From positions 3,906,001-3,970,000 of the forward strand of contig JAKSGN010000005.1 of NCBI GenBank assembly GCA_024180945.1: a stretch of 64,000 nt of DNA. The letters are read 5' to 3'. The notes under the pieces are model-generated. The model worked only from the letters and a program-made list of their open reading frames with translations, did not search any database and was not told where the DNA came from. The stretch is from Macrophomina tecta (lineage: Eukaryota > Ascomycota > Dothideomycetes > Botryosphaeriales > Botryosphaeriaceae). Positions 44,680 through 55,247 of this stretch are shown here, one piece after another. The position numbers and the translations under genes were made by a program. Every line of letters begins with the position of its first letter. The stretch's first letter is position 1.

Positions 44680-45389
44680 TTATCTGCTTCCCGATCCCCA
44701 GCCGTCCTTCTGACTGTCAAGCATGGGCGGCTGATCACCCTCGCAGAACTGCTTAATCCGTAGGGTGTAGTCGTTCTGCGCCTGGCAAGTCAAGTTATCG
44801 CCTTCCTGTCCCGGGTTGCCTGGGTCGCCGGTCTCGCTGCAGGGAGTGACGAGGTTGCCGCTGGCAATCGCGTAGTACCTGATGTTGGGATTGACGCAGA
44901 CACTCGGCTCGCAGCTGGCGGTCACAGTCGTCAGCAGTCAAATCATTTTTGTGATGCAGTCGTAAGCGCTTACCCCTGGACGTGCAGCCAAAAGACGGTC
45001 ATGGTGACGATCTGCACCCCGCCCTTCCAGCTCTTCTCGTCCGTGTCGTAGCTGGACTTGACGGTGGCGCCCAGGTCCGCCCTGTCGCAGTTCATCCACT
45101 GCTCGTCCGTCTCTTCAGACAGGGTGCCGCGGCATGAGGAGATGGCGCCTGTGTTTTCGTTCTGCAGCGAGAAACTGATCGCGTAGCTTTCCGCGTTGCC
45201 GGACACGAGCAGGCTGCGGACGATGATGGGTTGCAGCGCAGAAGGTTGCGGCGTGCTCTCGGAGCGTTGGCACTGGTTGTTGTTGTTGGTGTTCCGCGTG
45301 AAGAGGTTGTTGTTCAGGATGGAGTCTCGGACGGCTAGAGGGCCGGCGAGGGCGGCAGAGGAGAATAGGATAGCTGAAAGGAAGCGCAT
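44680..45389 (-). CDS. Small secreted cysteine-containing protein
   Basis: Two exons, 45389-44974 and 44914-44680, with a GTAAGC...CCAG intron, giving 216 residues. The signal peptide is MRFLSAILFSSAALA. The mature part is Asn-rich at first (NNNLFTRNTNNNNQC), then has a beta-rich pattern and eight cysteines (NQC, SSC, MNC, CEPSVC, TPC, LTC, QFC). There are no membrane segments after the signal. Size, secretion and cysteine content resemble fungal small secreted proteins, perhaps of the AA1-like/Alt a 1-like group; that family link is tentative. Function is unknown; an extracellular structural or host-interaction role is possible but not shown. It lies in a gene-sparse, AT-richer stretch. Confidence 0.78.
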
Positions 45390-47962
45390 GGTGAGGAACC
45401 GGAATCGTACAGAAAGCTGATGTGTTTGTCCGGTTGGTAGATGCGGAGGTAATGATGCTGATGACTGCGTTCAACAAGTCAACTTGAAGATGGAATATAT
45501 ATTCTGGACATCTAATCTTCTTGCCTTGCAGCAGTTCTTTATTTAGTAACGCTAAGAATAGACGTATGAGAGCATGCGCCGTTACTATCATGAAGTCAAA
45601 GTAGACGGCCTTTTCCGCTGATGGATGCACAGCTTCATGAGCCTCCAGCATCACGGCTGAAGGGCGAGTCGTAAAGGGAGTGGCGAGACGGAGTGTCGTA
45701 CCCTTGAAATGTGGATGGCGTGAATTTTAATAAGGTTGTACTTTCCGTAAAAAGCCTATTCCCTCACAGCCTACCTATCATATATCTCATTTGCCGAAAA
45801 TTTCATATAATAGAAGTAATTAATAGTTCCTCATCGAGCTAGTCGTACGCACGACTCAGCCATGAATGTAGGTAATCCTGCCGTTTGAAGCTTGCCCTGA
45901 GGGCTCTTGCAGAAAAGCTGGGCTTGGGGAAGCGAATGACTTTCTGGGTACAGCTATTTTCGTTCTTGACTTCGAGATACCTCCGCATCATCCGAAAGCA
46001 TGCTCTTCAGCACGTGATTTAGCCCAACTCGTAGCGAAGATGAAGTGTCGATCATAAGGGCTGTGCTTACTTGATCACATTGACTCCGGCAGCGGTGAAT
46101 TCGTACCCGCTGCCCGCTTGGTGTCACAGAACTACCTGCAAGAACATTAATAGACACTCAATATTGTGTTGCGGGATAACTGTTCCCACAATAAACTGCG
46201 CAATGTCACGCTCCAAGTGCGGAGGCATAGACACTTTGCTTCAGTTGATTTGAGGTAGTTTTTTTCTTTTTTTTTTTTTCCAGGATGCCGAGGTTGCTTC
46301 TGGGCGGATCTTTGTTAACCCACATGAGAACTTGTCCAACTATGAATCCCTTTTGCTGGCCCAAATGGGATGAGCTGAGAAGGGTCCAAGGTTGAAGCGG
46401 TGCATCAATGCTGGAGGCTTGGGTGCGTATTGTGATAGCGCAGGCCTGCAATGTAACCTTGTTGTGATCTGATCCAGCTTACTCATGCAAGCATCGTGCT
46501 CGGCGGAGCTAATCAGGAAGCGGTAACTGTATGGGTTGCCGCCTGCTCATCGGAGAAGCATGTCACCGTTCGGCAAGGCTTGGAAGAGTCCGCTACGAAG
46601 TGACTGTGCAATAGACTCGGCCGTAGGCCAACTAGACGTTCGACAGCCTCCACTGGCTGCCTGATACCCACTAAATCAGTTGTTTGCTCGGTCCAGCTTG
46701 TTTGTGGCGGAAGAGCTTAGGCCCCTTTCTGAGCCGATGTTCATGTTTCCCATACAGTGGAGAGCCCAAACAGGCAAAAAAGAAAGAAGAAAAAGGCATC
46801 ATCTTGGCAATTTGCTACAACTGCTTTCCTTCCTTCTTCTCCCTATATGAAGACCCTCGCCCCTCGACCAAATTACCTTCTTTCCTTTGTTTCTCTCTCT
46901 CTCTCTCTCTCTTTTTTTTTTTTTTTTTTTTTGATTAAGAGAAGCGACTGTATTTTTTATTTTATATCTTTTTAGTTTAATCGCTATAATCTGCCTACGG
47001 GGGAACACCAGGGTTAGATTTTATTTTTGGGGGGAACTGATAGCCGGCCGCTGGGCTCAGCTCATGCCGTTGACCAGTCTCACCAGTATCGCACTGGTTC
47101 TGGCTAACGCAAGCCAACCGGGAAGTTTCTCTGTTGATATGCCATTAATTTTTCGGTAGGACATTTTCATTGAGTTAGGTCCGCCATGAGCAAGCACTCG
47201 AAGAAGAACCGCTCCGACCGCCTGCTCATAATCCGCCATTCTTGTCCACCTCAATAACCGCGCAACCAGCCCCCTCCACTCCGCACTCCTATAATTACTA
47301 TGCTGCATCCTGCTCTGCCTCAACTGCGTCCCCAAATATGCCATCTACCTCTGTGCGAAGAACCCCTCCAACCCCCTACCTCCCGTACTACCCTTAGTTC
47401 TCCAAATCCACGAATGAGCCGCGTATCCTTCCCGCCAGCAACATGCGGAAGCCCATCATTGTTGAAATGCACGAACAACTACTCCAAGCACGGCACGCTC
47501 AGCGCCAGCCTGTCGGCCAATCGGCGCCATGCATCCCAAGGCACTGTGGAATTGTCAGGGGCAAGAGTGGGGAGGCCAGAGGGTTCAGGCAGTGCCGCAT
47601 GCGGCACGCGGTGATTTGTTTGGGGCGCACAAGGACGTTTGGTAGGCTGGGGAGGAGGGGCGTTGGTTGCCGGTAGGTGGTCGTCATGGTGGTGGTGGCG
47701 ATGTTGGCGGTGACGGCAGGTGGTATTGGGATGTGGATGGGATACTTAGACGTAAGCTGGGAGTCACTAGGAGCAACTGTGGGGGCCGGGGCTGGGTTGC
47801 TTCACCGCTTCTTGTGCAACTTGTAGGATGCGAGTTTGTCCTGTCATACGAGATTTATCGAAGCTGTGTCTGCCAGATCTTTGATAGTCGCCTCCTCTCC
47901 TCGTTCGCCATGCCCATCGAGCGATTTCTAGCGGGAAGGCGCACTTTCGGGGCCTTATCTAT
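45390..47962. other. Gene-poor region with simple repeats
   Basis: About 2.6 kb without a supportable gene. AT-rich from 45700 to 45850. It contains a small hairpin around AGTCGT/ACGACT (about 45840-45858), a CT dinucleotide tract (about 46892-46911) running into 21 T (46912-46932), and another T-rich tract at 46260-46280. Frames between 47057 and 47999 on both strands lack motifs. It may hold old repeat remnants that I cannot identify. Confidence 0.45.
46892..46932. repeat. (CT)n followed by poly-T
   Basis: About ten CT units followed by 21 T. It is a compound simple repeat in non-coding DNA. Confidence 0.8.
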
Positions 47963-49555
47963 TTACCTGTTCTGGGCAAGTCCCTTAAGCCAGGGATGAT
48001 GTACGAGTTGTGCCGCCGTGGCGCGGTCCTCGGGTAGCCAAGTGAGTGTTTGGCGGATGAAGTCCAAGAAAATTTCCTTATAAGGCTCATCAATCAAGGT
48101 TTCGGCCTCATCGAATGATGTGCGTGGCAGTCTCGGACCACACCATTCGCCTGAATCAGAAGGAGATATGAGAGTCAGCCTGGTACAAAGGGCAAATAAG
48201 GCGTCTAGCGCACCCGTTTCTTTGTCGAACAAATCCTGTATTGCAGGGCTGCTGCGCTTGATAAGTTCTGGAGGCGGATCTCCCAGGTAAGAGATGATTT
48301 CGGCGAGGTGCCAACGCGGTGAGTAGTCACCCGTGTATCGTGCGTAAAACAGGTTCTGGAAGTGGACAAGATCCCAAGCCTAACAGTCTCAGCGTGAAGG
48401 AAGCGGAGTAGAGCAGGATCCATTTACCAGGCAACCCAGATTCCATATGTCAACCGCATGAGACCATTCGGCTCCCATGATGATTTCAGGCGCACGGTAC
48501 GGTTCTGGTTGAACCATCTCGTGGGGATACGGCGGGCCAATTCGTGCTTCTCCGTAGTTGGACAGAATTCGACCGATTATATGGTCCCTGAACTCAAACC
48601 AATCCAGCGCTTGGGAAACGAAGACCATTCTTCCATCAGGGCCGACTACTTTGCTGTGTGGAGGCTCACCCAAGAAGGTACTAAATACTTCTTCACCGCC
48701 TGCTTTACTCGCAGCGAAGATGATATTGCCGGCCGTGATATCTTTGGAATATGGTAAGTCGCTGACGTCATTAAAGGAAAGTAAATGGGCATTCCGCTTA
48801 CTGCAGTGCGTGATGTGTGCTTCGTTGTGGAGAAAATCTAGAGCTTCCATCACGGAGCAAAGCGTAATCCCCGCGAACCACTCCAGAGTAGGCAGTCTGA
48901 CATATCCAGACCGACGATTGTGGTATAAAGTGTCTTCCAATGTCATCACGACCGCCTTCTGTGGGCGGCACAGGTGCTGCGATCCGTCATTGCCGATAAT
49001 CTCGAATGGTTCGTGCTCCGCCCTGATCCATGCTGGGCCTCTCTTTTCCGTGAACTTCATCTTCTCCTTTATTCGGCGGTAGGCGCGGTCTTCTCGCACT
49101 GCTGGATGAAATTCATCTGTAGCAGGCTTAATTCCGGTACTTATTTTCAAGTCAATATACGGCTCAGAGATACGGAAGTTCTCTTCCAGCCTGCTCATGT
49201 TCAGCATGGAGAAGATATATTCCGTAGCCTTTTCCAGCGCTTACTTTAGGTCTCTACAAAGCCATGTCGTCGAACTCGCATCGTATCCGACCTTCGTGAT
49301 GATCTGCCACCGGTCTTGGAAGACTTGTCCAAGCCGAACCGGGTAGTAGTTCTCAGCTCGGTAGCCAGGGAGCGTCTCTTCCTCCCATTTTTCGGCTGGA
49401 TCGGGCGCAAAGCGGGCTTCGAGTTGGTGATGGTTGCGGGAAGTAAGGCGGGATAGGAACGGATGCGGAACTTCTGATCCACGGTGAAGTGGCCTCCGAG
49501 CCATGGCCACAAAAGGGTAGGCAGATTTCAGGTGATGGCAGAGTCCGCGTACCAT
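47963..49555 (-). CDS. SRPK-like protein kinase homologue, predicted pseudokinase
   Basis: Exons 49555-49245, 49190-48428 and 48379-47963 give 496 residues. A 60-base in-frame segment (48801-48742) looks like a further intron; removing it gives 476. The SRPK-like fungal kinase layout is clear: GYRAENYYPVRLGQVFQDRW, a Gly-loop variant KVGYDASSTTWLC, a putative ATP lysine in IDLKIST, YRAPEIIMGAEWSHAVDIW and a C-terminal HHPWLKG. Key residues are altered. DFG is NYG (SNYGEARIG, near residue 294). The HxD segment becomes HITHCNITAGN if the intron is spliced, with Asn for the catalytic Asp. Without splicing, a 20-residue insert splits the motif. Either way normal phosphotransfer looks unlikely, though scaffolding or regulatory roles are possible. 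The substrate-side lobe and APE motif remain intact. Confidence 0.82.
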
Positions 49556-49732
49556 TGTGTAGAAGGCAAACGAAAAATCAGATTAAGTAGATGAGGAGCA
49601 TAATATCCAAACCCTGCAGTGGTGCTGCTGTGGAAATAAATACAGCTGCAGGTGAAAGCTTTTTCTTAGGAAAAACATGGTTCGTTGGCAGGGCTCAGGG
49701 ACTCGGTACCAAAAAGTGGCGATTACATGCAC

Positions 49733-49804
49733 CCGGAGCTGAAGTAGTCGTCCGCACGCAAGTGTTCTCGCACACTTGCGTGCGGACGACTACTTCAGCT
49801 CCGG
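49733..49804. repeat. Perfect 33-bp inverted repeat (hairpin)
   Basis: Left arm 49733-49765 and right arm 49772-49804 are exact reverse complements over 33 bases, with a 6-base loop (TCTCGC). The arms begin CCGGAGCTGAAGTAGTC. It lies between the pseudokinase start (49555, minus) and the small gene-like segment downstream. A related imperfect hairpin occurs at 50587-50642. Confidence 0.95.
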
Positions 49805-49985
49805 ATGAGAGCGCTAGGCAGCGCCATGGCAGGAGTGTTGGTCGGTGATACGGCAAGGGCAGCAGAGCGTCCCGTCGTAGCTGCTGGTGGCAGGAGCAGT
49901 AGATAGTCTACATACAGATGGCTTAAGCAAGAGCAACTTGTGGGGCTGTGAGTACTTACCTTCATGCGGCCTATAGATTGACTTA

Positions 49986-50562
49986 ACAACGAACAAACGT
50001 ATCGACAATGTTCTCCGCGCCCTGGCCCGCCCGACCGCTCCCCGCCGCCATGCCACCGCCGCCGCCGCTCTCCGTCCCGCCCGCCTGCTCGGCCCCAGCC
50101 TGTTTGCTGTCCAGCAGCCACCGGTCGCCTTCCGGCGACTACTTGCTGTCTGGTCGGCAGACAGTCAGGTGGATGCTGTGGATGGGCCGATGCGCCGGCA
50201 CCTGGACGATATGCGGCGGGAGCTTGGGGTGGCGGTTTGACCGCATATGACGAGGGCTTGTATCTAGCATGAGGCTTACTATTGACTAGTACCCGGACAT
50301 CAAAGAGCTTCGGCTGGACAGGTATGTAAAGCGGTAAGTGAAGGCGTGACTGTAGACTAACAGTTGAGTAGGGGTCTCGCGTTACACCAGTCCAGCAAGG
50401 ACAAGTCCGAGACGCAGAAGGTTATCGGCGTATCGGCCTACCTGGCCGATGGCAGAAAGAAGGGTGTTGTTCACGTGCGGGAGGACGGCACGTGGGAGGG
50501 CTCCTGGGAGCCCTCCTACAAGGCGCGGAAGAGAGAGGAGCGGAAGAAAGGGGGCAAGTAAG
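49986..50562 (+). CDS. Candidate small protein, 5' end not placed
   Basis: Protein-like reading across three blocks. Block 1 runs from about 49986 to 50237 (RALARPTAPRRHATAAAALR, then HLDDMRRELGVA), with a mitochondrial-presequence-like Arg/Ala-rich start. Block 2 is about 50289-50320 (YPDIKELRLDR). Block 3 is about 50372-50562 (GLALHQSSKDKSETQKV ... REDGTWEGSWEPSYKAR ... KKGGK, then TAA). Donor GTATGT after block 2 and acceptor GTAG before block 3 join in phase. The join from block 1 uses a weaker GTTTGA donor and a CTAG acceptor. I found no in-frame ATG for block 1, so an upstream exon is missing or the gene is broken. No family is recognised. It is bracketed by the two related hairpins. 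Confidence 0.4.
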
Positions 50563-50586
50563 AGTAAGTGAACCCCCGTCAGTCAG

Positions 50587-50642
50587 GAGTTGAAGCATTC
50601 ATCCGGACCGAAGTGTTGAGGTCCGGTCGGCTACTTCAACTC
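50587..50642. repeat. Imperfect hairpin related to 49733-49804
   Basis: Arms 50587-50609 and 50620-50642 pair at 18 of 23 positions around a 10-base loop (GAAGTGTTGA). The left arm with loop (GGAGTTGAAGCATTCATCCG...GAAGTGTT) aligns along its whole length with the left arm of the perfect hairpin at 49733. The two are therefore likely copies of one element in the same orientation. Confidence 0.75.
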
Positions 50643-50791
50643 ATTGTGCAGTTGGTGGAAGGACGCGACAAGCACACCACGAATGCGCACCCAAACGCCA
50701 AGGCCGTCGTCGGGACAACGCATGTTTACCGCAGCTTAAACACTTCCTTCCCAGCCACAACCACTGATACCATCACATCGTAACTGCAGCC

Positions 50792-53258
50792 ATGACAAAG
50801 TCCGCGCTCTTCGAAGTTTATCTCCGCCTACGCCCTTCACCATGCGGCGAACGCTTTCTCGACGTCGAGAAAGCAGACAGTCAATTCGCCGACCACATCA
50901 CCATCAAACCCCCGGAGAACGACCGGCGAAAGAAGGCCGTGGAGAGATTCGCATTCACCAGCGTCTTTGAGGAACATGCCGGCCAGCTCGAAGTGTTCGA
51001 AGGCACAGGCATGCTCCCTCTCATCGAGGGCGTGCTTGGTGCTGAGGGCAGGGAAGGCCGCGACGGCCTTCTGGCCACCCTCGGCGTGACGGGCTCTGGA
51101 AAGGTATGCCCGCGTCATCCGCCACATTGTACGTACAAGTAAAGCTAACGGAAACTAGAGTCACACCATATTGGGCTCCAAGAGCGAGCGCGGTATGACG
51201 CAGATGGCCCTCGACCTACTTTTCTCCAATATCGGCGACTTGCTCGTTGACCCGGCCACCTCGTCCTCCACCTTCCCTTCCATCGCTGCCGCCGACGTGT
51301 CGGAAGCGCAGATGTTTCCCGCTTCTCTTTACCTGGATACTCTCTACGGAGACAACACGGCGAACTCCCGGTCACAGACGCCGTCGCGCTCGCAAACACC
51401 AGGATTGGTACGCTCACCAATAACTAGTCCCCCTCGCCCCACACCTCTATGCACGTATCCCAGTCTTGTACAAAAGCCCAGCCAGCTTGGCAATGAAATC
51501 CGTCCCATCTTCTCTCCAGTCATCATTCCTCTCAATCCAGAACGCCAACTCGGGAATCACTCGCGCCACATGTAGTGCAACTGCTAAGACAGTCTCTTCA
51601 AACATAAAGGACGGCAACAGCTCCTTCCTCGGCACCGCCAGCAAGCCGCGGCACCAAATGCTACGCGTATCGACCATGCCGAGCAACCCGCACATGGACG
51701 ACCTAGTCATCGACGTCGATCAGACCGCTGAATACGCCATTGTCGTCTCCATGTTCGAAGTGTACAACGACCGCATCTTCGATCTTCTTACCGGCGCCTC
51801 TCAGAACTCAAAGCTGATGAACGGAGGACGGCGTCGTGCTCTTCTCTTCAAGCCCACCGAACACTCCCCGGACAGGAAGCAAGTGGCAGGACTTAAGAAG
51901 ATCATTTGCGGAAGTCTCGACGAGGCGCTGCTGGTGTTGGAGACTGGCCTCCTGGAGCGGAAGGTCAACAGCACCGGTAGCAATGCCGCCAGCTCTCGTA
52001 GCCACGGTTTCTTTTGTGTCGAGGTGAAGAAGAGACACAGGGCCACCAGGGGCCCATGGAGCAGCAGCACCCTGACCATCTGCGACCTTGCCGGTAACTA
52101 TCGCCTTGCCAAATCTAAAACCATGTCCGATTTCAGAAGTAGTATGACTGACTCGAACCGCCAGGCTCTGAGCGTGCGCGCAACGCCAAAACTGCTGGCG
52201 AGACGCTCGCCGAAGCAGGCAAGATCAACGAGTCGCTCATGTATCTGGGCCAATGCATGCAGATGCAATCCGACCTGAGCCACAACGACGGCACCAACAA
52301 GCGCAACGTTGTCCCCTTTCGCCAATGCAAGCTGACCGAGCTCCTCTTCTCCAACTCCTTCCCCTCGAACAACAGCACCCACACCGCGCCTCAACACCGC
52401 AGCCCCCAGAAGGCCATCATGATCGTCACCGCCGACCCGCTCGGCGACTACAACGCAACCTCGCAAATCCTCCGCTACTCGGCACTCGCGCGCGAAGTCA
52501 CCGTTCCGCGCGTCCCTTCGCTCACGCACACGATCCAAATGGGCGCCAGCCACGCTGCTCCTCGCCCCGGCACCGCGCAGAGCACCGCCACCGCCAGCGG
52601 CCGCATGACGCCCTCGGCCGCCGCCGCCCTCGAGGAGCAGCTCGACAACACGCTCGAAGAAGTCGCGCGCCTGACGGACAAGCTCGACGTCCTCCACCTG
52701 CAGCTGCGCGACGAGCGCGCCCGCCGCATCGCCGCCGAGAACAGCTGGCGCGCCGCTGAGGAGAACATGCTCGACGTCGAGGCCGCGCTCAGAGAGGAGC
52801 TGTACGCCGAGTACGAGGCCCGGCTCGAGGCGCTGCAGCGAAGGTACAAGGCCAGTTGGGACGAGGAGGCAGATCGCAAGGACGCGCATTGGGATCGCAA
52901 GGTGGAGATCTTGACCAAGAGCATCGAGGTGCTGGAAGAAGAAGAAGAAGATGATGATGATGTGGAGGCTGGCGGCGCAAAGCGGCACGCGCCCGGTGCC
53001 GAGAGAGTCGCGGAGTTGGAGGATGAGAATGCGAGGCTGAGGAGGCAGGTCGAATTGCTCCAGCGCGAACAGCAGATGCGCAGTCCGTCGAAGAGCAGCA
53101 GTCGCGCGACGAGTGGTGCGGTCTCGACCCTGACGCCGAAGGCGAGCTTACCGCTCAGGATCCCGAGCAGGGGGAATGTGCTGCCAGGCCCCAGGAAGCA
53201 GCGCGTGTTGGGGAAGAAGAGGTGGGAGGTTGAGAACGATCCGTTTGATAGTGATTGA
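50792..53258 (+). CDS. Kinesin-like motor protein
   Basis: Exon 1 is 50792-51103, exon 2 starts at 51159, and the last exon is 52165-53258. A GTAACT...CCAG intron (52094-52164) splits DLAG from SERARNAK. Motor motifs appear in order: P-loop GVTGSGKSHT (Val where most kinesins have Gln), switch I NAASSRSH, switch II DLAGSER and GKINESLMYLGQCM. The neck is followed by a coiled coil (about 52630-53060) with an acidic run. The tail is basic and Ser-rich. Around 51400-51475 the reading frame must change. An intron there is likely, but several donor/acceptor pairs are possible, so the Ser/Thr/Pro-rich insert is uncertain. Candidate class: a kinesin-6-like or related mitotic motor (tentative). Role: ATP-driven microtubule transport or spindle work. 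Confidence 0.85.
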
Positions 53259-54653
53259 GCGGCCTTGTTGTCATCGTCATTGTCACGATGGAACATGGTG
53301 TCTTTTGAGAATGGGCGGCATTGGAACGGGGAATGGGCATTGGATAGGGCGGCATGAAGGATGATACCCCAAGCACTTGTTTTTTTTTTTTTTTTTTTGT
53401 ATTTTCTCTCAACGCCGAAAATCTGGCGTTGCAAAAGCGGGAAGGATGGAAAGGGAGGAGCTGTTTCATGTCCAGATGAGCTAGTAGATTTGGCATTTCT
53501 AGCATACACACACTTTTGGGTTGGCATCGGGTTATGCCTTGGGAGTTTTTGAGGTAATGGTTGATAACCGGTGGCTACGATAATGAAGCCCTGATGCTTT
53601 CTCCTCTTCATTTTGCTCCACTCAAGTGATGCATACTTCGGCTGCGCAAAAAGATCAATGGTCCGAACTAATATCACTCATGGGAACAGGTACATGCGCA
53701 TGTAGAGTCGAAATATTTCTCTGGATATCCATGTTGGAAGAGAATTGTCAACATTCACGTCCAGCTAAATGCTTCGACCCCCGGCAAGTAACAAGATAGA
53801 CAGATAGCTGATATTACCAACGAAGCGCGCAGGGGATTTTTGGATTCCCTTTCTCCCTCTCTCGCTACAAGAGGAGTATGCATTATGAACGGCCGTCAAA
53901 AAGTAATAAAGAGTAAATCCGCTCATGTCGGTACATCTGCGGAGTATCAAACAGGGGGCTCCCCTTCATTCGTACAAGAAAACGCCTTGGGAAAAGGTGA
54001 GGAAAGAAAAGTAAACATGGCCACGCGATGTGTTGTATATCCAACTTTTCGCGAAACTAAAAAAGAAAACTCCTGCATGACAAATCCGGCCGTCGCTGTT
54101 GTGCTGTGCTGTGCTGTGCGTTTTGAGTGGAGCCGCAGACTGCTTCTCGGCTTTCCAGTTGTTTCTTTGCTTGACTGTGCCAAGCGGATTCGGAGGCGGG
54201 TTTCCAGCACCCATATCGTGCACAAGGGGCTTCGAGTATTGGGTTCCACGGCGAGAAAGAAACATGAAGAGAAACGCCAATGTGTGCGTGAGCGCAACGT
54301 GCGTGCGGGTCCTCCCTTTATCCTCAAGTCCGCACACCATCTGACCCCTTCCAACCCCTCCCCCAGATGCCAGACACCACTATAAAGCCACCAGGGTCTA
54401 ACCTGGTAAGCTATTCAGTATTCAGAAGGAAACAAAGGAAACAATGGGCGGCTCCGCGGTGGGATGGACCTAAGCGCTTGAGCGGCGCTTGTCCAGCGCC
54501 AACCAAAGCACCAACTCCGCCGACACTGGACGCGAGCGGAGTGCGATTAGCCTCGACTCTAGTCGAGGGATGTGCCGCATCACCATGAAACCTCAGTTAT
54601 CAGACGGATTACGAGTGGACCGGAAGAAGTTCCTCTCCGCGAGACGCCCTTAT
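53259..54653. other. Convergent intergenic region
   Basis: 3' flanks of the kinesin (plus) and FAR1-type protein (minus). It has a run of 19 T at 53380-53398. Frames here lack motifs and are rejected. Confidence 0.5.
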
Positions 54654-55209
54654 TCATCCAGCGCCATTGGCACGTCGTCGCTGCATCAGCGCTATTTGCT
54701 TCCCAAGCAACTGTACTTGCTTCTGCAACAGGTTCAGCTCATCGCCATCATCATCGTTGCCGCCGCCAGTTCTGTTGTTTGGAGCATTGGCCCGCACCAT
54801 GCCTGAGCCGGAGCAGTTTGGACAAGGACGCTGCTCAACCATAGCTGGTGAGACGGGGAGCGCAGAAGCCCTGCCTGTCGTGCTCGATGCAGTCGAGGCG
54901 GACGGGCCGGGTCCAGCGCTTCCGCCGAGATTGCCAAAGCCATTGGCATTGGTTGATGTATTGTAGGAGGTGTAATCCGTGGCCGACAGCGATGTGGTGG
55001 CGGGCATTGTCTGGCGACGCTGCGATGTGCGCGGTGGACTCGCAGGCCCAATGACGCGCACACCACTCTCAAAAACGAAGGGCCGCTCGTTCTGGTTCTG
55101 CGATGGAGCAGATGGCATTGGGTCACCGTTCACATTCATGTCGTGCCCGTTCAGATCGAATCCGAGAGTGTGTTGTTGTTGTTGCTGTTGTTGTTGCTGC
55201 TGCTGCTGT

Positions 55210-55247
<38 letters not shown>

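Noticed and set aside
52475..53677. 400-codon minus-strand frame opposite the kinesin tail
   Set aside because: It is a Ser-rich mirror of the coiled-coil and acidic coding sequence of the kinesin on the plus strand.
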